A stretch of DNA of 64,000 bases, taken from the NCBI RefSeq assembly GCF_030398385.1, contig NZ_JAOAOQ010000017.1, forward strand, positions 1-64,000, in the 5' to 3' direction. A model generated the notes under the pieces. The model worked only from the letters and a program-made list of their open reading frames with translations, made no database searches and was not told where the DNA came from. Below are positions 9,585-17,741 of this stretch, piece by piece (position 1 is the first letter of the stretch; each line of letters starts with the position of its first letter). A program made the translations under genes and the position numbers. This DNA is from Aquibium sp. ELW1220. GTDB taxonomy: Bacteria; Pseudomonadota; Alphaproteobacteria; Rhizobiales; Rhizobiaceae.

Positions 9585-9616
9585 AAGGGCCCGGGACCGC
9601 AAGGTTCCGGGCCCTT
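9585..9616. terminator. long stem-loop after clpA
   Basis: AAGGGCCCGGGACC (9585-9598) pairs with GGTTCCGGGCCCTT (9603-9616), with one G-T wobble on the plus strand, closed by a GCAA tetraloop. There is no T run, so it is either a weak terminator or a 3' end stabiliser of the clpSA transcript. Confidence 0.65.
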
Positions 9617-9711
9617 CGCATGCGCGGGCCGGGCGGCCGGGGCGCAACTGGCGCAACGGCTTCGGGCCGGCTGGCGTCGTCAGGTCCGCGCGGTTGTGCT
9701 AAGCGCCGGAC

Positions 9712-10461
9712 ATGTCCAGGAACCATCCGCAGACTGCGCCGGGTGACCCAGGCTCCGCGCGGCGGTGGTTCCTGCGCGGCGTCGCGGCCGCCTATTCGGT
9801 TCCCGGCCTGATCCTCGTCTCCGCCTTCATCGGCTTTGCCGGCCTTGCCAAGGAGACCGGCCTGACCGTGGTCGAGACCGTGTTCATGGTGGGCGTCGTC
9901 TGGGCGCTGCCGGCCAAGGTGGTGCTGATCGGCGCGATCCTGTCGAAGGCCTCGATCTTCGCCGCCGCCTTCGCCGTGGCGCTGTCCTCGATCCGGCTGA
10001 TGCCGATGGTGGTGGCGCTGGTGCCGGAGATGCGCACGGAAAAGACGCGGCCCTGGGTGCTCTACCTCCTGTCGCACTTCGTTGCGGTGACGAGCTGGGT
10101 GCTGGCGCTGGAGCGCTTCCGCGACGTGCCGCCCGACATGCGCACCACGTTCTACGCCGGGCTCGGCGGCATGCTGGTCCTCAACAACATGATCGTGGTG
10201 GCGGTGGTCTACATGCTGGCAGAGCAGCTGCCGCCGGTGGCCTCGGCGGCCCTGTTCCTGCTGACGCCGATGTACTTCCTGACCTCGCTGTGGGGATCGG
10301 CCCGGGAGCGCGCGGCGCATGTGGCGATGGTGCTGGGTCTGGGGCTCGGACCGGTGTTCCACATCCTGCTGCCGGGCTTCGACCTGCTGGCCGCGGGCCT
10401 GATCGGCGGGTTCGCCGCCTATGGCTGGCATCGCTACGCCCGGCGGAGGGCCGCGCCATGA
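9712..10461 (+). CDS. azlC: AzlC family ABC-independent amino-acid exporter subunit
   Basis: This 249-residue membrane protein belongs to the AzlC family, the large subunit of the AzlCD branched-chain amino-acid exporter (BrnFE type). It has several hydrophobic segments (about 24-45, 53-76, 78-98, 115-132, 145-170, 175-190, 203-235). The AFIGFAGLAKETGLTVVETV segment matches the usual first re-entrant region. The stop codon overlaps the azlD start (ATGA), showing coupled synthesis of the two subunits. The specific exported amino acid is not readable. Confidence 0.85.
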   Translation: MSRNHPQTAPGDPGSARRWFLRGVAAAYSVPGLILVSAFIGFAGLAKETGLTVVETVFMVGVVWALPAKVVLIGAILSKASIFAAAFAVALSSIRLMPMVVALVPEMRTEKTRPWVLYLLSHFVAVTSWVLALERFRDVPPDMRTTFYAGLGGMLVLNNMIVVAVVYMLAEQLPPVASAALFLLTPMYFLTSLWGSARERAAHVAMVLGLGLGPVFHILLPGFDLLAAGLIGGFAAYGWHRYARRRAAP

Positions 10462-10808
10462 GTTTCGACGCGATCGACGCCTGGTGGTGGCCGTTCCTGT
10501 TCATCCTGGTGGCGGGGTGGCTCGCCACCGACAGCTGGCGCTTCCTCGGCGTCTATCTCGGCGGGCGGCTGTCGGAGGAGTCCGACCTGCTGGTGCTGGT
10601 GCGCGCGGTGGCGACCGCGCTGGTGGCCGCCGTCATCGCCAACCTGATCTTCTTTCCCGGCGGCGCGCTGGCCGCGTCGCCGCTGGCGCTCCGCCTCGGC
10701 GCGGCCGTGGCCGGCTTCGCCGCCTATCTCCTGATCGGCAGGCGCGTGCTGGCGGGCATCGCGGTGGCCGAGGCGGTGTTCATCGGCGGCTGGTTCGCGC
10801 TGGGGTGA
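10458..10808 (+). CDS. azlD: AzlD family small exporter subunit
   Basis: This 116-residue protein has four predicted membrane helices and belongs to the AzlD family, the small partner of AzlC. Its start overlaps the azlC stop by four bases. The segment TALVAAVIANLIFFPGGALA is typical of the family's central helices. Nothing else follows in this direction before the convergent HIT gene 30 bases away. Confidence 0.85.
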   Translation: MSFDAIDAWWWPFLFILVAGWLATDSWRFLGVYLGGRLSEESDLLVLVRAVATALVAAVIANLIFFPGGALAASPLALRLGAAVAGFAAYLLIGRRVLAGIAVAEAVFIGGWFALG

Positions 10809-10838
10809 CGGCGCGCGTCCTTCGCGCAGCTGCGCGGC

Positions 10839-11264
10839 TCAGCCCAGGGCGTCCCTGATCTTCTGCGCATTGGCCTCCAGCACTGCCTTGTCGGCCATCT
10901 CGCCGGTGTGCGGCCGCAGCGAAACGCCGGCGTGGCGCGGCAGGACGTGGACGTGGAGGTGGAAGACGACCTGGCCGCCGGCGCTCTCGTTGAACTGCTG
11001 GATCGTTACGCCGTCGGCGGCAAAGGCGGTCATGACGGCGTGCGACAGCTTCTGCACCGTGCGCATCACCGCCGCCATGCTGTCGGCGTCGACGTCGAGA
11101 ATGTTGCGGGCGGCCTTCTTCGGGATCACCAGGCAGTGGCCGTCGGCGCGCGGCATGATGTCCATGAAGGCCAGCGTGTCGGCATCCTCGTAGAGCCTGA
11201 AGCACGGCATCTCGCCGCGCAGGATCTTGGCGAAGACGTTCTGGTCGTCATAGGGCTGGGTCAT
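10839..11264 (-). CDS. HIT family nucleotide hydrolase
   Basis: This 141-residue HIT (histidine triad) protein is a member of the Hint/HinT-like branch that hydrolyses purine nucleotide phosphoramidates or dinucleoside polyphosphates. The triad is H102-L-H104-V-H106 in FHLHVHVLPR, with the usual FNESAGGQVV strand before it. The ATG at 11264 begins MTQPYDDQNVF, the common N-terminus of alphaproteobacterial HIT proteins; longer upstream frames have no family match. It converges on azlD. Confidence 0.93.
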   Translation of the reverse strand: MTQPYDDQNVFAKILRGEMPCFRLYEDADTLAFMDIMPRADGHCLVIPKKAARNILDVDADSMAAVMRTVQKLSHAVMTAFAADGVTIQQFNESAGGQVVFHLHVHVLPRHAGVSLRPHTGEMADKAVLEANAQKIRDALG

Positions 11265-11355
11265 CACGGGCCTCGTGCGGGTGGATCGTTGCCGGGGATG
11301 TTTCGTCCCTCCGGGCGGCGGCGTCAACCGCCGCACGCCTTAGAGCGGCCCGCGC

Positions 11356-12513
11356 TCAGCGCATCAGGCCGGCAGCCCGCAGCGCGTCCTCGATGGTCTT
11401 CTGGATCCCGGAAGCGCCCGCAGAGGACGAGGCGGGCGGCGTGTCCGCCTCGGACCGCGCCTGCCGGGACTGTTCGCGCGCGTCCGGGCGGGCATCGTAG
11501 GGCACGACGGAACGGGGCTGGGCGGACGCCGTGCGGCTGTCGGTCCTGGCCTGCGCAATGCCCCAGAAATCGGCGATCGCGCGGGTCGAGGAGACGCCCA
11601 CGTCGAGCATGAAGGGTCCGGGCGCGCCGAGACCGGGTGCGAGCGGCGTGCCGTGGCCCATGCCGGCGATCATGTTGATCTCGAGCACGGCGTCGCCCTC
11701 AATGTCGCTCCAGACGTGCTTTGCCAATGCGCCCGACGCGCGGGAGAACGTCGGCTCTTCGTCGAGGCCATGCACGCCGCGCCACTGGGCGGCGAGGGCC
11801 TGGGCGTTGGTGGCGGCGACGGTCTGGTCGGCCGTGCCCTGCCAGATGGAGATCTTCGGCCACGTCCCCCGGTGATCGGAGGCATCGCGCAGCAGCTTCT
11901 GCAGCGTCGCCTCGGACGGCAGCCCGTGGCCGCGCATCCGGTCGAAGGCTTCCGGCACCGTCCGCGCCGAGCCGTGGGCGAGGCCGGCGATGATGGCACC
12001 GCCGGCGAAGACTTCCGGATGGGTGGCGAGCATGGTTGCGGCCATAGCGCCGCCGGCCGACAGGCCGGTGACGAAGATGCGGTCGCCGTCGATGCCGTGC
12101 CGCGCCACCATGGCGTCGATCATCTGGCGGATCGACAGCGCCTCGCCGGCGTCGCGCCGCGTGTCGGCAGGCAGGAACCAGTTGAAGCAGAGGTTGGGAT
12201 TGTTGCCGCGATGCTGCTCGGGATAGAGCAGGGCGAAGCCCGCCTCCTCGGCGAGCTGCGACCAGCCCGAATGATGGTCGTAGGCGGCCGCAGTCTGGGT
12301 GCAGCCATGCAGCACCACCACGAGCGGCGCGCCGTCGCGGAGCTGTGCCGGCAGGCGGTAGCGACCGTTCAGCGCGCCGGGATTGGAGCCGAAGCCGGTG
12401 AGCTGCGGAAGGCTGTCTGGCGCGCTCCCGGTGCTGGAGTGGCGGTGTCCGTGCAGCGTCTTCAGCGCCGCGAGCCGCGCGATGGTATCGGAAATCTTGC
12501 GCAAAGGATCCAT
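11356..12513 (-). CDS. PHB depolymerase family esterase
   Basis: This 385-residue alpha/beta hydrolase belongs to the esterase_PHB family. It has the lipase box GLSAGG with Ser152, probable acid Asp229 in GTADQ, and His287 in GMGHGTPL; LHGCTQTA at 68-75 forms the oxyanion region. There is no signal peptide, so it probably acts inside the cell on poly-3-hydroxybutyrate or related esters. A low-complexity Ser/Ala/Arg-rich linker (about 325-370) precedes a short helical C-terminus. The ATG at 12513 is directly preceded by AAAAAGG, which is unusually close. TGC/GCA palindromes lie upstream. Confidence 0.88.
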   Translation of the reverse strand: MDPLRKISDTIARLAALKTLHGHRHSSTGSAPDSLPQLTGFGSNPGALNGRYRLPAQLRDGAPLVVVLHGCTQTAAAYDHHSGWSQLAEEAGFALLYPEQHRGNNPNLCFNWFLPADTRRDAGEALSIRQMIDAMVARHGIDGDRIFVTGLSAGGAMAATMLATHPEVFAGGAIIAGLAHGSARTVPEAFDRMRGHGLPSEATLQKLLRDASDHRGTWPKISIWQGTADQTVAATNAQALAAQWRGVHGLDEEPTFSRASGALAKHVWSDIEGDAVLEINMIAGMGHGTPLAPGLGAPGPFMLDVGVSSTRAIADFWGIAQARTDSRTASAQPRSVVPYDARPDAREQSRQARSEADTPPASSSAGASGIQKTIEDALRAAGLMR

Positions 12514-12571
12514 CCTTTTTGTATCGCCCGAAACGGACGTCAGCAGGTCAAACGTCGTCTCGTGAATATGG

Positions 12572-12587
12572 TTGCTGCACTGCACAA
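12572..12587. promoter_or_regulatory. candidate PhaR-type operator, proximal
   Basis: TTGCTGCACTGCACAA contains the inverted repeat TGCA-C-TGCA and lies about 60 bases before the esterase start codon. The core GCACTGC is the reverse complement of the GCAGTGC found before the phasin gene. Assignment to PhaR is inference from motif type and target genes. Confidence 0.4.
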
Positions 12588-12792
12588 TAACCGAGGGGAA
12601 GGGGAGATGCGATGGAACCGGGTCGGTTTCCTGCGGATCGCGGATGGCCGGCATCCGCAGAGGAAAGACAGAGCAGAAAATTGACGAAACCGACCAAGCA
12701 ATGCCAATGTCAGCCGATATAACATCGTTCAAGAAAGCGTCGAAGTGTCTTCGTTCCATCGCAAAGCAAACAGCAAGACACAAACGGTGAGG

Positions 12793-12805
12793 GTTGCAGT
12801 GCAAC
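12793..12805. promoter_or_regulatory. candidate PhaR-type operator, distal
   Basis: GTTGCAGTGCAAC is a perfect inverted repeat of six-base arms around a central G, 280 bases upstream of the esterase start. It has the same core as the other two candidate sites in this window. Confidence 0.35.
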
Positions 12806-13623
12806 AGAACGTCTCTCGCGAACTTTGGGGCCGCGGCGCGTTTGGAGGACTGCCTGCCGCCGTGGCCTATGTCGGCGGCCTTGCTGCCGACGAGCAGGGA
12901 ACCGAGTTCAACACCGACGTCCCCCATGCCAGAAATGGGCACCCCGCGTGGGCATACTGGTACTTGCCGGAAGATGGCGGTGACGTGCGGGTCCGCCACA
13001 AGATGGAGGGGGAGGACAGCTTCGCCTGCGTGCCGATCGATCCGGTTCGCAACCGATATCGTTGCCGCTATGGCAAATGAAGACTATGTTGCCGACATGA
13101 ACCACCCGCTCAGGCACAGCCACATCGCGGTTCGCGGGTCGCTATCGGCTCTTGCCACGGCCGTTCCGTCGGCTGTCGCGCATGGCGAGGACGATCTGGG
13201 GCGCTATCACTTTTTCGACCTGATGATCGGAAGCGTGGGTAACGGACAGCGTGTCCGATTCGCCGCTCATGACGGAGACGAGATGGTGCATGTGCTCGCC
13301 GAGCACATCGGGAATACGGATGATCTCGCCACCGCTCTGGCCATCGTCGGCCTGGATGACCGCGCGGACCTGTCGATATCGACAGACCAGCACGGAGCGC
13401 CCCTCCGCGACGCGGGCGAGATCCGTGATCGTCTCGCCGCAGCCTCCACAGCGACGGGTACCGCTGGCCCGAAAATCGGGCGAGGTTACCCGGCCCGTCA
13501 AGCTCCGGTGCGCAAGGCCCTCGGACGAAACAAGGCAGGCCGGTAGACCAGGGATCGGGACGCGTTCTGGCCGGCATCGGGACCTTCTGATCCGGCGACG
13601 CTCGACATCGAACGTCGGACGTT

Positions 13624-13770
13624 TCACGACCGCTTCCGCCGGCACGCATCCGAGCAATATTTCACCTGGTCCCAGTCCTTGCGCCATTTCCTGCGCCAGG
13701 CAAAGGGCCGGCCGCAGGCGGCGCAGGTCTTGACGGGCAGGTCGGCCTTGGCGGTCCTTTTCGTCTTCAA
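13624..13770 (-). CDS. DUF2256 zinc-ribbon mini-protein
   Basis: This 48-residue protein matches the DUF2256 pattern. It has CAACGRPFAWRRKW, then a DWDQVKYCSDACR segment, giving a CxxC and a CxxxC pair that probably bind one zinc. The function of the family is unknown. I chose the TTG at 13770 because GAGG stands five bases upstream and a stop codon lies ten codons before it; no ATG or GTG exists in the right place. It is the last gene of the leftward RidA/GDPD/GNAT run, 46 bases after the GNAT stop. Confidence 0.8.
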   Translation of the reverse strand: MKTKRTAKADLPVKTCAACGRPFAWRRKWRKDWDQVKYCSDACRRKRS

Positions 13771-13816
13771 CTCAGCCTCACGTGGCTGGCGGCAAGGCTA
13801 AGCCCGCGGTTGCCGC

Positions 13817-15013
13817 TCATTCCTCCTCGTCCGGCCGCGCGCCTTTCCGGTACGGTCCGCGCTCCTCGAGATACTCGCCGACCGCCGCCACCTCGGCGCG
13901 CTCGCGCACCAGGTAGTCGGCGACGGCCCGGCGCAGGCCGGGATGGGCGAGGTAGTGGGCGGAATGGGTGGTGACGGGGAGGTAGCCGCGGGCGAGCTTG
14001 TGTTCGCCCTGGGCGCCGGCCTCGACGACCTTCAGCCCGCGCTCGATGGCGAAGTCGATCGCCTGGTGGTAGCAGACCTCGAAATGCAGGAAAGGGTGGT
14101 CCTCGACGCAGCCCCAGTTGCGGCCGAACAGGGTGTCAGCGCCGATGAAGTTGATCGCGCCGGCGATGTAGCGGCCGCCGCGGCGGGCCATCACCAAGAG
14201 GATGTCGTCGGCCATGCGCTCGCCGATCAGCGAGAAGAAGCGCCGGTTGAGATAGGGCCGGCCCCATTTGCGGCTGCCTGTGTCCATGTAGAAGCGGTGG
14301 AACTCATCCCAGACGGCTTCCGTCAGGTCCCTGCCAGTCAGCCGGTCGATCGCGATGTCGTTGTCGAGCGCGGCACGGCGCTCCTTCCTGAGCGCCTTGC
14401 GCTTGCGCGAGGCGAGGGTATCGAGAAAATCCTCGTAGGAGGCGTAGCCTTCATTGAAGAAGTGGAACTGCTGGTCGTTGCGGTGCAGGAAGCCCGCCGC
14501 CTCCAGCACCTCGACCTCCTCCTCCGGGGCGAAGGTGACGTGCGCGGAGGAGACGCCCAGCCGGTCGGCCAGCATCTTCAGACCGGCGGCCAGCGCCTGG
14601 CGCACCGCCGGACCGTCCTGACCCTGGGCCACCAGCAGGCGCGGCCCGGTTGCGGGCGTGAAGGGCACGGCGGTCTGGAGCTTGGGATAATAGTCGCCGC
14701 CGGCGCGCTGGAAGGCGTCGGCCCAGCCATGGTCGAAGACGTATTCGCCCTGGCTGTGCGACTTGAGATAGCACGGCACGGCGCCCAGCAGCGTGCCGTC
14801 GGGCGCCTCGAGCCGCAGGTGCTGCCCCTGCCAGCCGGTGCGGGCGGTGGCGCAGCCGGCTTCTTCCAGCGCGGACAGAAAATCCCATGAAACAAATGGG
14901 TTGTATGGTTTTTCCAAACCATCGCGCGCGGCGCCAGAGAGCCGGCTCCAGTCGTCGCGGGAAAAACCGGTCAGCGACGGCACGACCTTAATGACGAACT
15001 CGCCCTTGCTCAT
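13817..15013 (-). CDS. FemAB-like GNAT family N-acyltransferase
   Basis: This 398-residue protein belongs to the FemAB-like family (COG3146, formerly DUF482) with a GNAT fold. Typical signatures are PYNPFVSWDFLSALEEAG near residues 36-53, a Lys/Arg-rich stretch after residue 205 (ASRKRKALRKERR), and FGRNWGC near 295 followed by HFEVCYHQAIDFAI. The acceptor is unknown; peptidoglycan or aminoacyl transfer is assumed from FemAB similarity. It lies 90 bases after the glycerophosphodiesterase gene on the same strand. The ATG at 15013 gives the usual family length. Confidence 0.85.
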   Translation of the reverse strand: MSKGEFVIKVVPSLTGFSRDDWSRLSGAARDGLEKPYNPFVSWDFLSALEEAGCATARTGWQGQHLRLEAPDGTLLGAVPCYLKSHSQGEYVFDHGWADAFQRAGGDYYPKLQTAVPFTPATGPRLLVAQGQDGPAVRQALAAGLKMLADRLGVSSAHVTFAPEEEVEVLEAAGFLHRNDQQFHFFNEGYASYEDFLDTLASRKRKALRKERRAALDNDIAIDRLTGRDLTEAVWDEFHRFYMDTGSRKWGRPYLNRRFFSLIGERMADDILLVMARRGGRYIAGAINFIGADTLFGRNWGCVEDHPFLHFEVCYHQAIDFAIERGLKVVEAGAQGEHKLARGYLPVTTHSAHYLAHPGLRRAVADYLVRERAEVAAVGEYLEERGPYRKGARPDEEE

Positions 15014-15103
15014 TGCGCCGCCCCATACGCCCTCATGCGGACCAAGATATGGCCGGCGCGCCGCGTTGCAAGGCGCAGCCTTCGCGATGCAGCATGTGCG
15101 CGC

Positions 15104-15820
15104 TCACGCGTCGGGGTCGAAGCCTTCGAAGGTCATCTGGTCGGCTTCCGCCACGGTCTGGGCCACCTCGGCAGGCTTGCGCACCGTCCAGGTGATGACC
15201 GGCATGGCGAGCTTTTCGCGAACGAAGCGGATGAACGGGTTGGGCAGGTCGAAGACGCCGTAGGAGACGAAGGAGATGCCGTTGCCGAGCATCGAGAAAT
15301 GCGCCTCGATCTCGCTCTGCTTCTGGCCATAGGCCGTCAGCCCCGCGGGGATGCCGGCGGCCTCGGTCGGGAACCGGCGGATCAGCCAGTGGTCGAAGGA
15401 CATGATGGCGGCCGGTCCGTCGTAGGCGCGCAGCAGGTCCGCCACTTTCGCCACCAGCCCGTCGTCATGGCCGGGGACGCCCTTCAGCTCGACGACCAGC
15501 GGGACGCGGCCGGCGACGCGGCCGAGCATCTCCGTCAAGGTGGGCGCGTGGTCGCCCGTGCCGCCGATCGACAGTGCGCCCATCTCGGCCGCGGTGCGCT
15601 GCCAGACGTAGCCGTCCTGGCCGGCGAGGCGCAGCAGGTCGTCGTCGTGGAAGACGACCGGCACGCCGTCGGCACTCAGGTGGACGTCGCACTCGATGGC
15701 GAAGTTCTTCGCGATCGCCGCATCGAAGGCGGCGAGCGTGTTCTCCCAGCGCGTCCGGTTCATGTCGTGATAGCCGCGATGAGCGATCGGCCGCGCGGTC
15801 AGCCAGGAAAGGTCGGTCAT
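15104..15820 (-). CDS. ugpQ: glycerophosphodiester phosphodiesterase
   Basis: This 238-residue GDPD-fold enzyme cleaves glycerophosphodiesters to glycerol-3-phosphate and an alcohol. Key residues are visible: H14-R15-G16, E27-N28, E43 and D45 in ECDVHLS, and H58 in VFHDDDL, followed by the ELKG strand. It has no signal peptide, so it is cytoplasmic, like UgpQ. The gene symbol is by similarity only, as no ugp transporter is near. It follows RidA on the same strand with a structured 117-base spacer. Confidence 0.85.
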   Translation of the reverse strand: MTDLSWLTARPIAHRGYHDMNRTRWENTLAAFDAAIAKNFAIECDVHLSADGVPVVFHDDDLLRLAGQDGYVWQRTAAEMGALSIGGTGDHAPTLTEMLGRVAGRVPLVVELKGVPGHDDGLVAKVADLLRAYDGPAAIMSFDHWLIRRFPTEAAGIPAGLTAYGQKQSEIEAHFSMLGNGISFVSYGVFDLPNPFIRFVREKLAMPVITWTVRKPAEVAQTVAEADQMTFEGFDPDA

Positions 15821-15866
15821 GGAGGGTTCCGGAAAGGTCAGAGCGTGTGAATCAATCGAGGCTGCG

Positions 15867-15930
15867 AAAGAATGCCCGCTGAAATCCTTGGGATTTTTGG
15901 CTCATGCTGCGCGGAAAGGGCATTCTTTCA
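15867..15930. repeat. long-loop inverted repeat between ridA and ugpQ
   Basis: GAAAGAATGCCC (15867-15878) is exactly complementary to GGGCATTCTTTC (15919-15930), with 40 bases between them. Inside lies a smaller hairpin AAATCC/GGATTT followed by T residues on the plus strand. It fills most of the spacer between the RidA stop and the glycerophosphodiesterase start. It may be a mobile intergenic repeat or an mRNA processing or attenuation element. Confidence 0.65.
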
Positions 15931-15937
15931 CATCCTC

Positions 15938-16402
15938 TCAGGCGATTTCGAAGACGGCTTCGACTTCCACCGGCGCGTTCAGCGGCAGCGAAGCGACGCC
16001 GACGGCCGACCGCGCGTGCCGACCCCTGTCGCCGAGCGCTTCGGCCAGCAGGTCGGAGGCGCCGTTGGCGACGAGGTGCTGTTCGGTGAAGTCGGCCGTC
16101 GAGGCGACGAAGACGGTGATCTTGACCAGCCGCGCGACGCTCTCCAGGTCGCCGGTGGCGGCCTTGGCCTGGGCCAGGACGTTGATGGCGCAGAGCCGCG
16201 CGGCCGCCTTGCCGGCGGCCATGTCGAGGTCGCGCCCGAGGAGACCGGTCGCGGCGAGCCTGCCGCCTTCGAGCGGCAACTGCCCGGCGGTGAACAACAG
16301 CCTGCCCGACTGGCACCAGGGCACGTAGTTGGCCGCGGGCGCAGCCGCGGGCGGCAGGGTCACGCCCATCGCCGCAAGGCGGGTCTCGACCGTTCCGGTC
16401 AT
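15938..16402 (-). CDS. RidA (YjgF/YER057c) family protein
   Basis: This 154-residue protein belongs to the longer RidA subgroup (YjgF-like with N-terminal ETRLAAMGVTLPP), trimeric enzymes or sensors related to enamine/imine deaminases. The C-terminal signature VGVASLPLNAPVEVEAVFEI is the usual one, though the Arg in the classic RidA catalytic site is not obvious here, so deaminase activity is unproven. The ATG at 16402 is divergent from eipB. It is the first gene of the leftward run with GDPD, GNAT and DUF2256. Confidence 0.88.
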   Translation of the reverse strand: MTGTVETRLAAMGVTLPPAAAPAANYVPWCQSGRLLFTAGQLPLEGGRLAATGLLGRDLDMAAGKAAARLCAINVLAQAKAATGDLESVARLVKITVFVASTADFTEQHLVANGASDLLAEALGDRGRHARSAVGVASLPLNAPVEVEAVFEIA

Positions 16403-16548
16403 CGGCAGGCTCCGTTCGGTAATGATACGGTGAGTTCGCGGCGCAATCTGCAATTTTCGCCTCGCAAACGCCACGGGTTTTTCTCTATCGTGCGGGGAAA
16501 CGGATCGCACGCGCCGCGTCGGCGCCGGATCCCCCAGGGAGTTTTGCC

Positions 16549-17373
16549 ATGCGCCTCAAGCGCTTCCTCGCTGCCGCGATCGTCGGCGGCAGTTCCATCG
16601 CCGGTTCCACGGCGCTGGCGCAGCCGATCCTGACACCGCATCGTGCAGTCTACGACATCGTGCTCGGACAGGCCTCCGACCGGTCGGGCATCACCTCGAT
16701 CAGCGGCCGCATGGTCTATGAATTCGATGGATCGGCCTGCGACGGCTATACCGTCACCTTCCGCTTCGTCTCGCAGATCGACACGTCCGAGGTGTCGCGC
16801 ATCACCGACCAGCAGACGACGACCTACGAGGATCCAAAAGGCGACAGCTTCGACTTCGTCACCAAGTCCTATGTCGACCAGCAGCTCGACCGCGAGATCA
16901 AGGGCACGGCACGCCGACAGGACGGCTCGACGATCGTGGATGTCGACGAACCGGATGAAGCCGAGATCGAGCTGGCGCAGACGCATTTCCCGACCCAGCA
17001 CCTCGTCGAGCTGATCGAGAAGGCGAAGGCGGGCGAGAGCTTCTACGAGACCAGCCTTTTCGACGGCTCGGAGGACGCCGACCGCATCATGACGACCACG
17101 GTCATCATCGGAAAGCAGGAGACGACCAGGACGCCGGCGGAAGAGTTTCCCGCCGCCGAGGCGATCGCCACGCAGGCCTACTGGCCGGTGTCGATCGCCT
17201 ATTTCGACCTGTCCGACGTCGAGGGCGAGGAGGTTCCCGACTACAGGATCGACTTCAAGCTGCACGAGAACGGCATCACCCGCGACCTGGTGATGGACTA
17301 TGGCGAGTTCTCGATGAACGGCAAGCTCGTCGACCTGACGATCTTCGACAGGCCGTCGGACTGCTCCAACTGA
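16549..17373 (+). CDS. eipB: cell envelope integrity protein EipB (DUF1849)
   Basis: This 274-residue exported protein of the DUF1849/EipB family is known in Brucella as a periplasmic beta-spiral protein needed for envelope integrity. A signal peptide spans 1-24 (MRLKRFLAAA then cleavage near ALA-QP). C64 in GSACDGY and C272 in SDCSN match the two cysteines that form the single disulfide in the Brucella protein. RDLVMDYGEFSMNGKLVDL near the end is typical. It begins 146 bases from divergent ridA and is followed after 4 bases by a DUF4031 gene. Confidence 0.92.
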   Translation: MRLKRFLAAAIVGGSSIAGSTALAQPILTPHRAVYDIVLGQASDRSGITSISGRMVYEFDGSACDGYTVTFRFVSQIDTSEVSRITDQQTTTYEDPKGDSFDFVTKSYVDQQLDREIKGTARRQDGSTIVDVDEPDEAEIELAQTHFPTQHLVELIEKAKAGESFYETSLFDGSEDADRIMTTTVIIGKQETTRTPAEEFPAAEAIATQAYWPVSIAYFDLSDVEGEEVPDYRIDFKLHENGITRDLVMDYGEFSMNGKLVDLTIFDRPSDCSN

Positions 17374-17377
17374 GCGC

Positions 17378-17662
17378 ATGGCGGTCTATGTCGACAGTCC
17401 GATCTGGTTCTGGGCCGGACGGAAATGGTGCCATCTGATGGCCGACGAGGAGGCGGAGCTGCACCGCTTCGCGGCCCGGCTCGGGCTGACGCGGCACCTC
17501 TACCAGGGGCCGCCGCGCACGTCCGCGCCGCACTACGACATCACCGGCTTCGAGCGGGACCGGGCGCTGCGCCTCGGCGCCGTCAGTGCCTCGCGCCAGG
17601 AGATCGTGGCGGTGTTCCGCCGCGTGCGGGTGAAGGGCGGCAAGCGCCCGAGGAGCGGTTGA
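17378..17662 (+). CDS. DUF4031 domain-containing protein
   Basis: This 94-residue cytoplasmic protein matches DUF4031: N-terminal MAVYVDSP, a WCHLMADEEAELHRFAARLG stretch, then HYDITGFERDRALRLGAV. The function is unknown. It starts four bases after the eipB stop, so it is probably cotranscribed. The ATG at 17378 lies in GAGCGCATGG with weak ribosome binding, as expected for coupled translation. Confidence 0.85.
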   Translation: MAVYVDSPIWFWAGRKWCHLMADEEAELHRFAARLGLTRHLYQGPPRTSAPHYDITGFERDRALRLGAVSASRQEIVAVFRRVRVKGGKRPRSG

Positions 17663-17741
17663 GACCGGTTGTCCGGCTGCGCGTCGCGCCGTTCTCGCGA
17701 TCCGCTCCGTGGCTGTCGCGGCACCATCCGGCGCGTCACGC

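Larger units (their letters stand above)
12514..13623. other. 1.1 kb region without a convincing gene
   Basis: Between the esterase start and the DUF2256 gene I see no coding frame I can defend. Overlapping frames run on both strands (for example 12794-13546 on plus, 13142-13687 on minus), but their translations have no family signature and no good ribosome binding site. The first 300 bases are less GC-rich and contain two palindromes (12576-12584 and 12793-12805). The remainder could be a decayed gene or an unrecognised insertion. Confidence 0.5.

Noticed and set aside
12794-13546. Plus-strand frame of 250 codons in the orphan region
   Set aside because: No ribosome binding site, no family signature, and competing frames on the other strand are equally long; kept only as part of the uncharacterised region.
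13142-13687. Minus-strand frame of 181 codons overlapping the DUF2256 gene
   Set aside because: It overlaps the DUF2256 frame on the same strand in another register, and DUF2256 has a recognisable cysteine pattern and good ribosome binding site.
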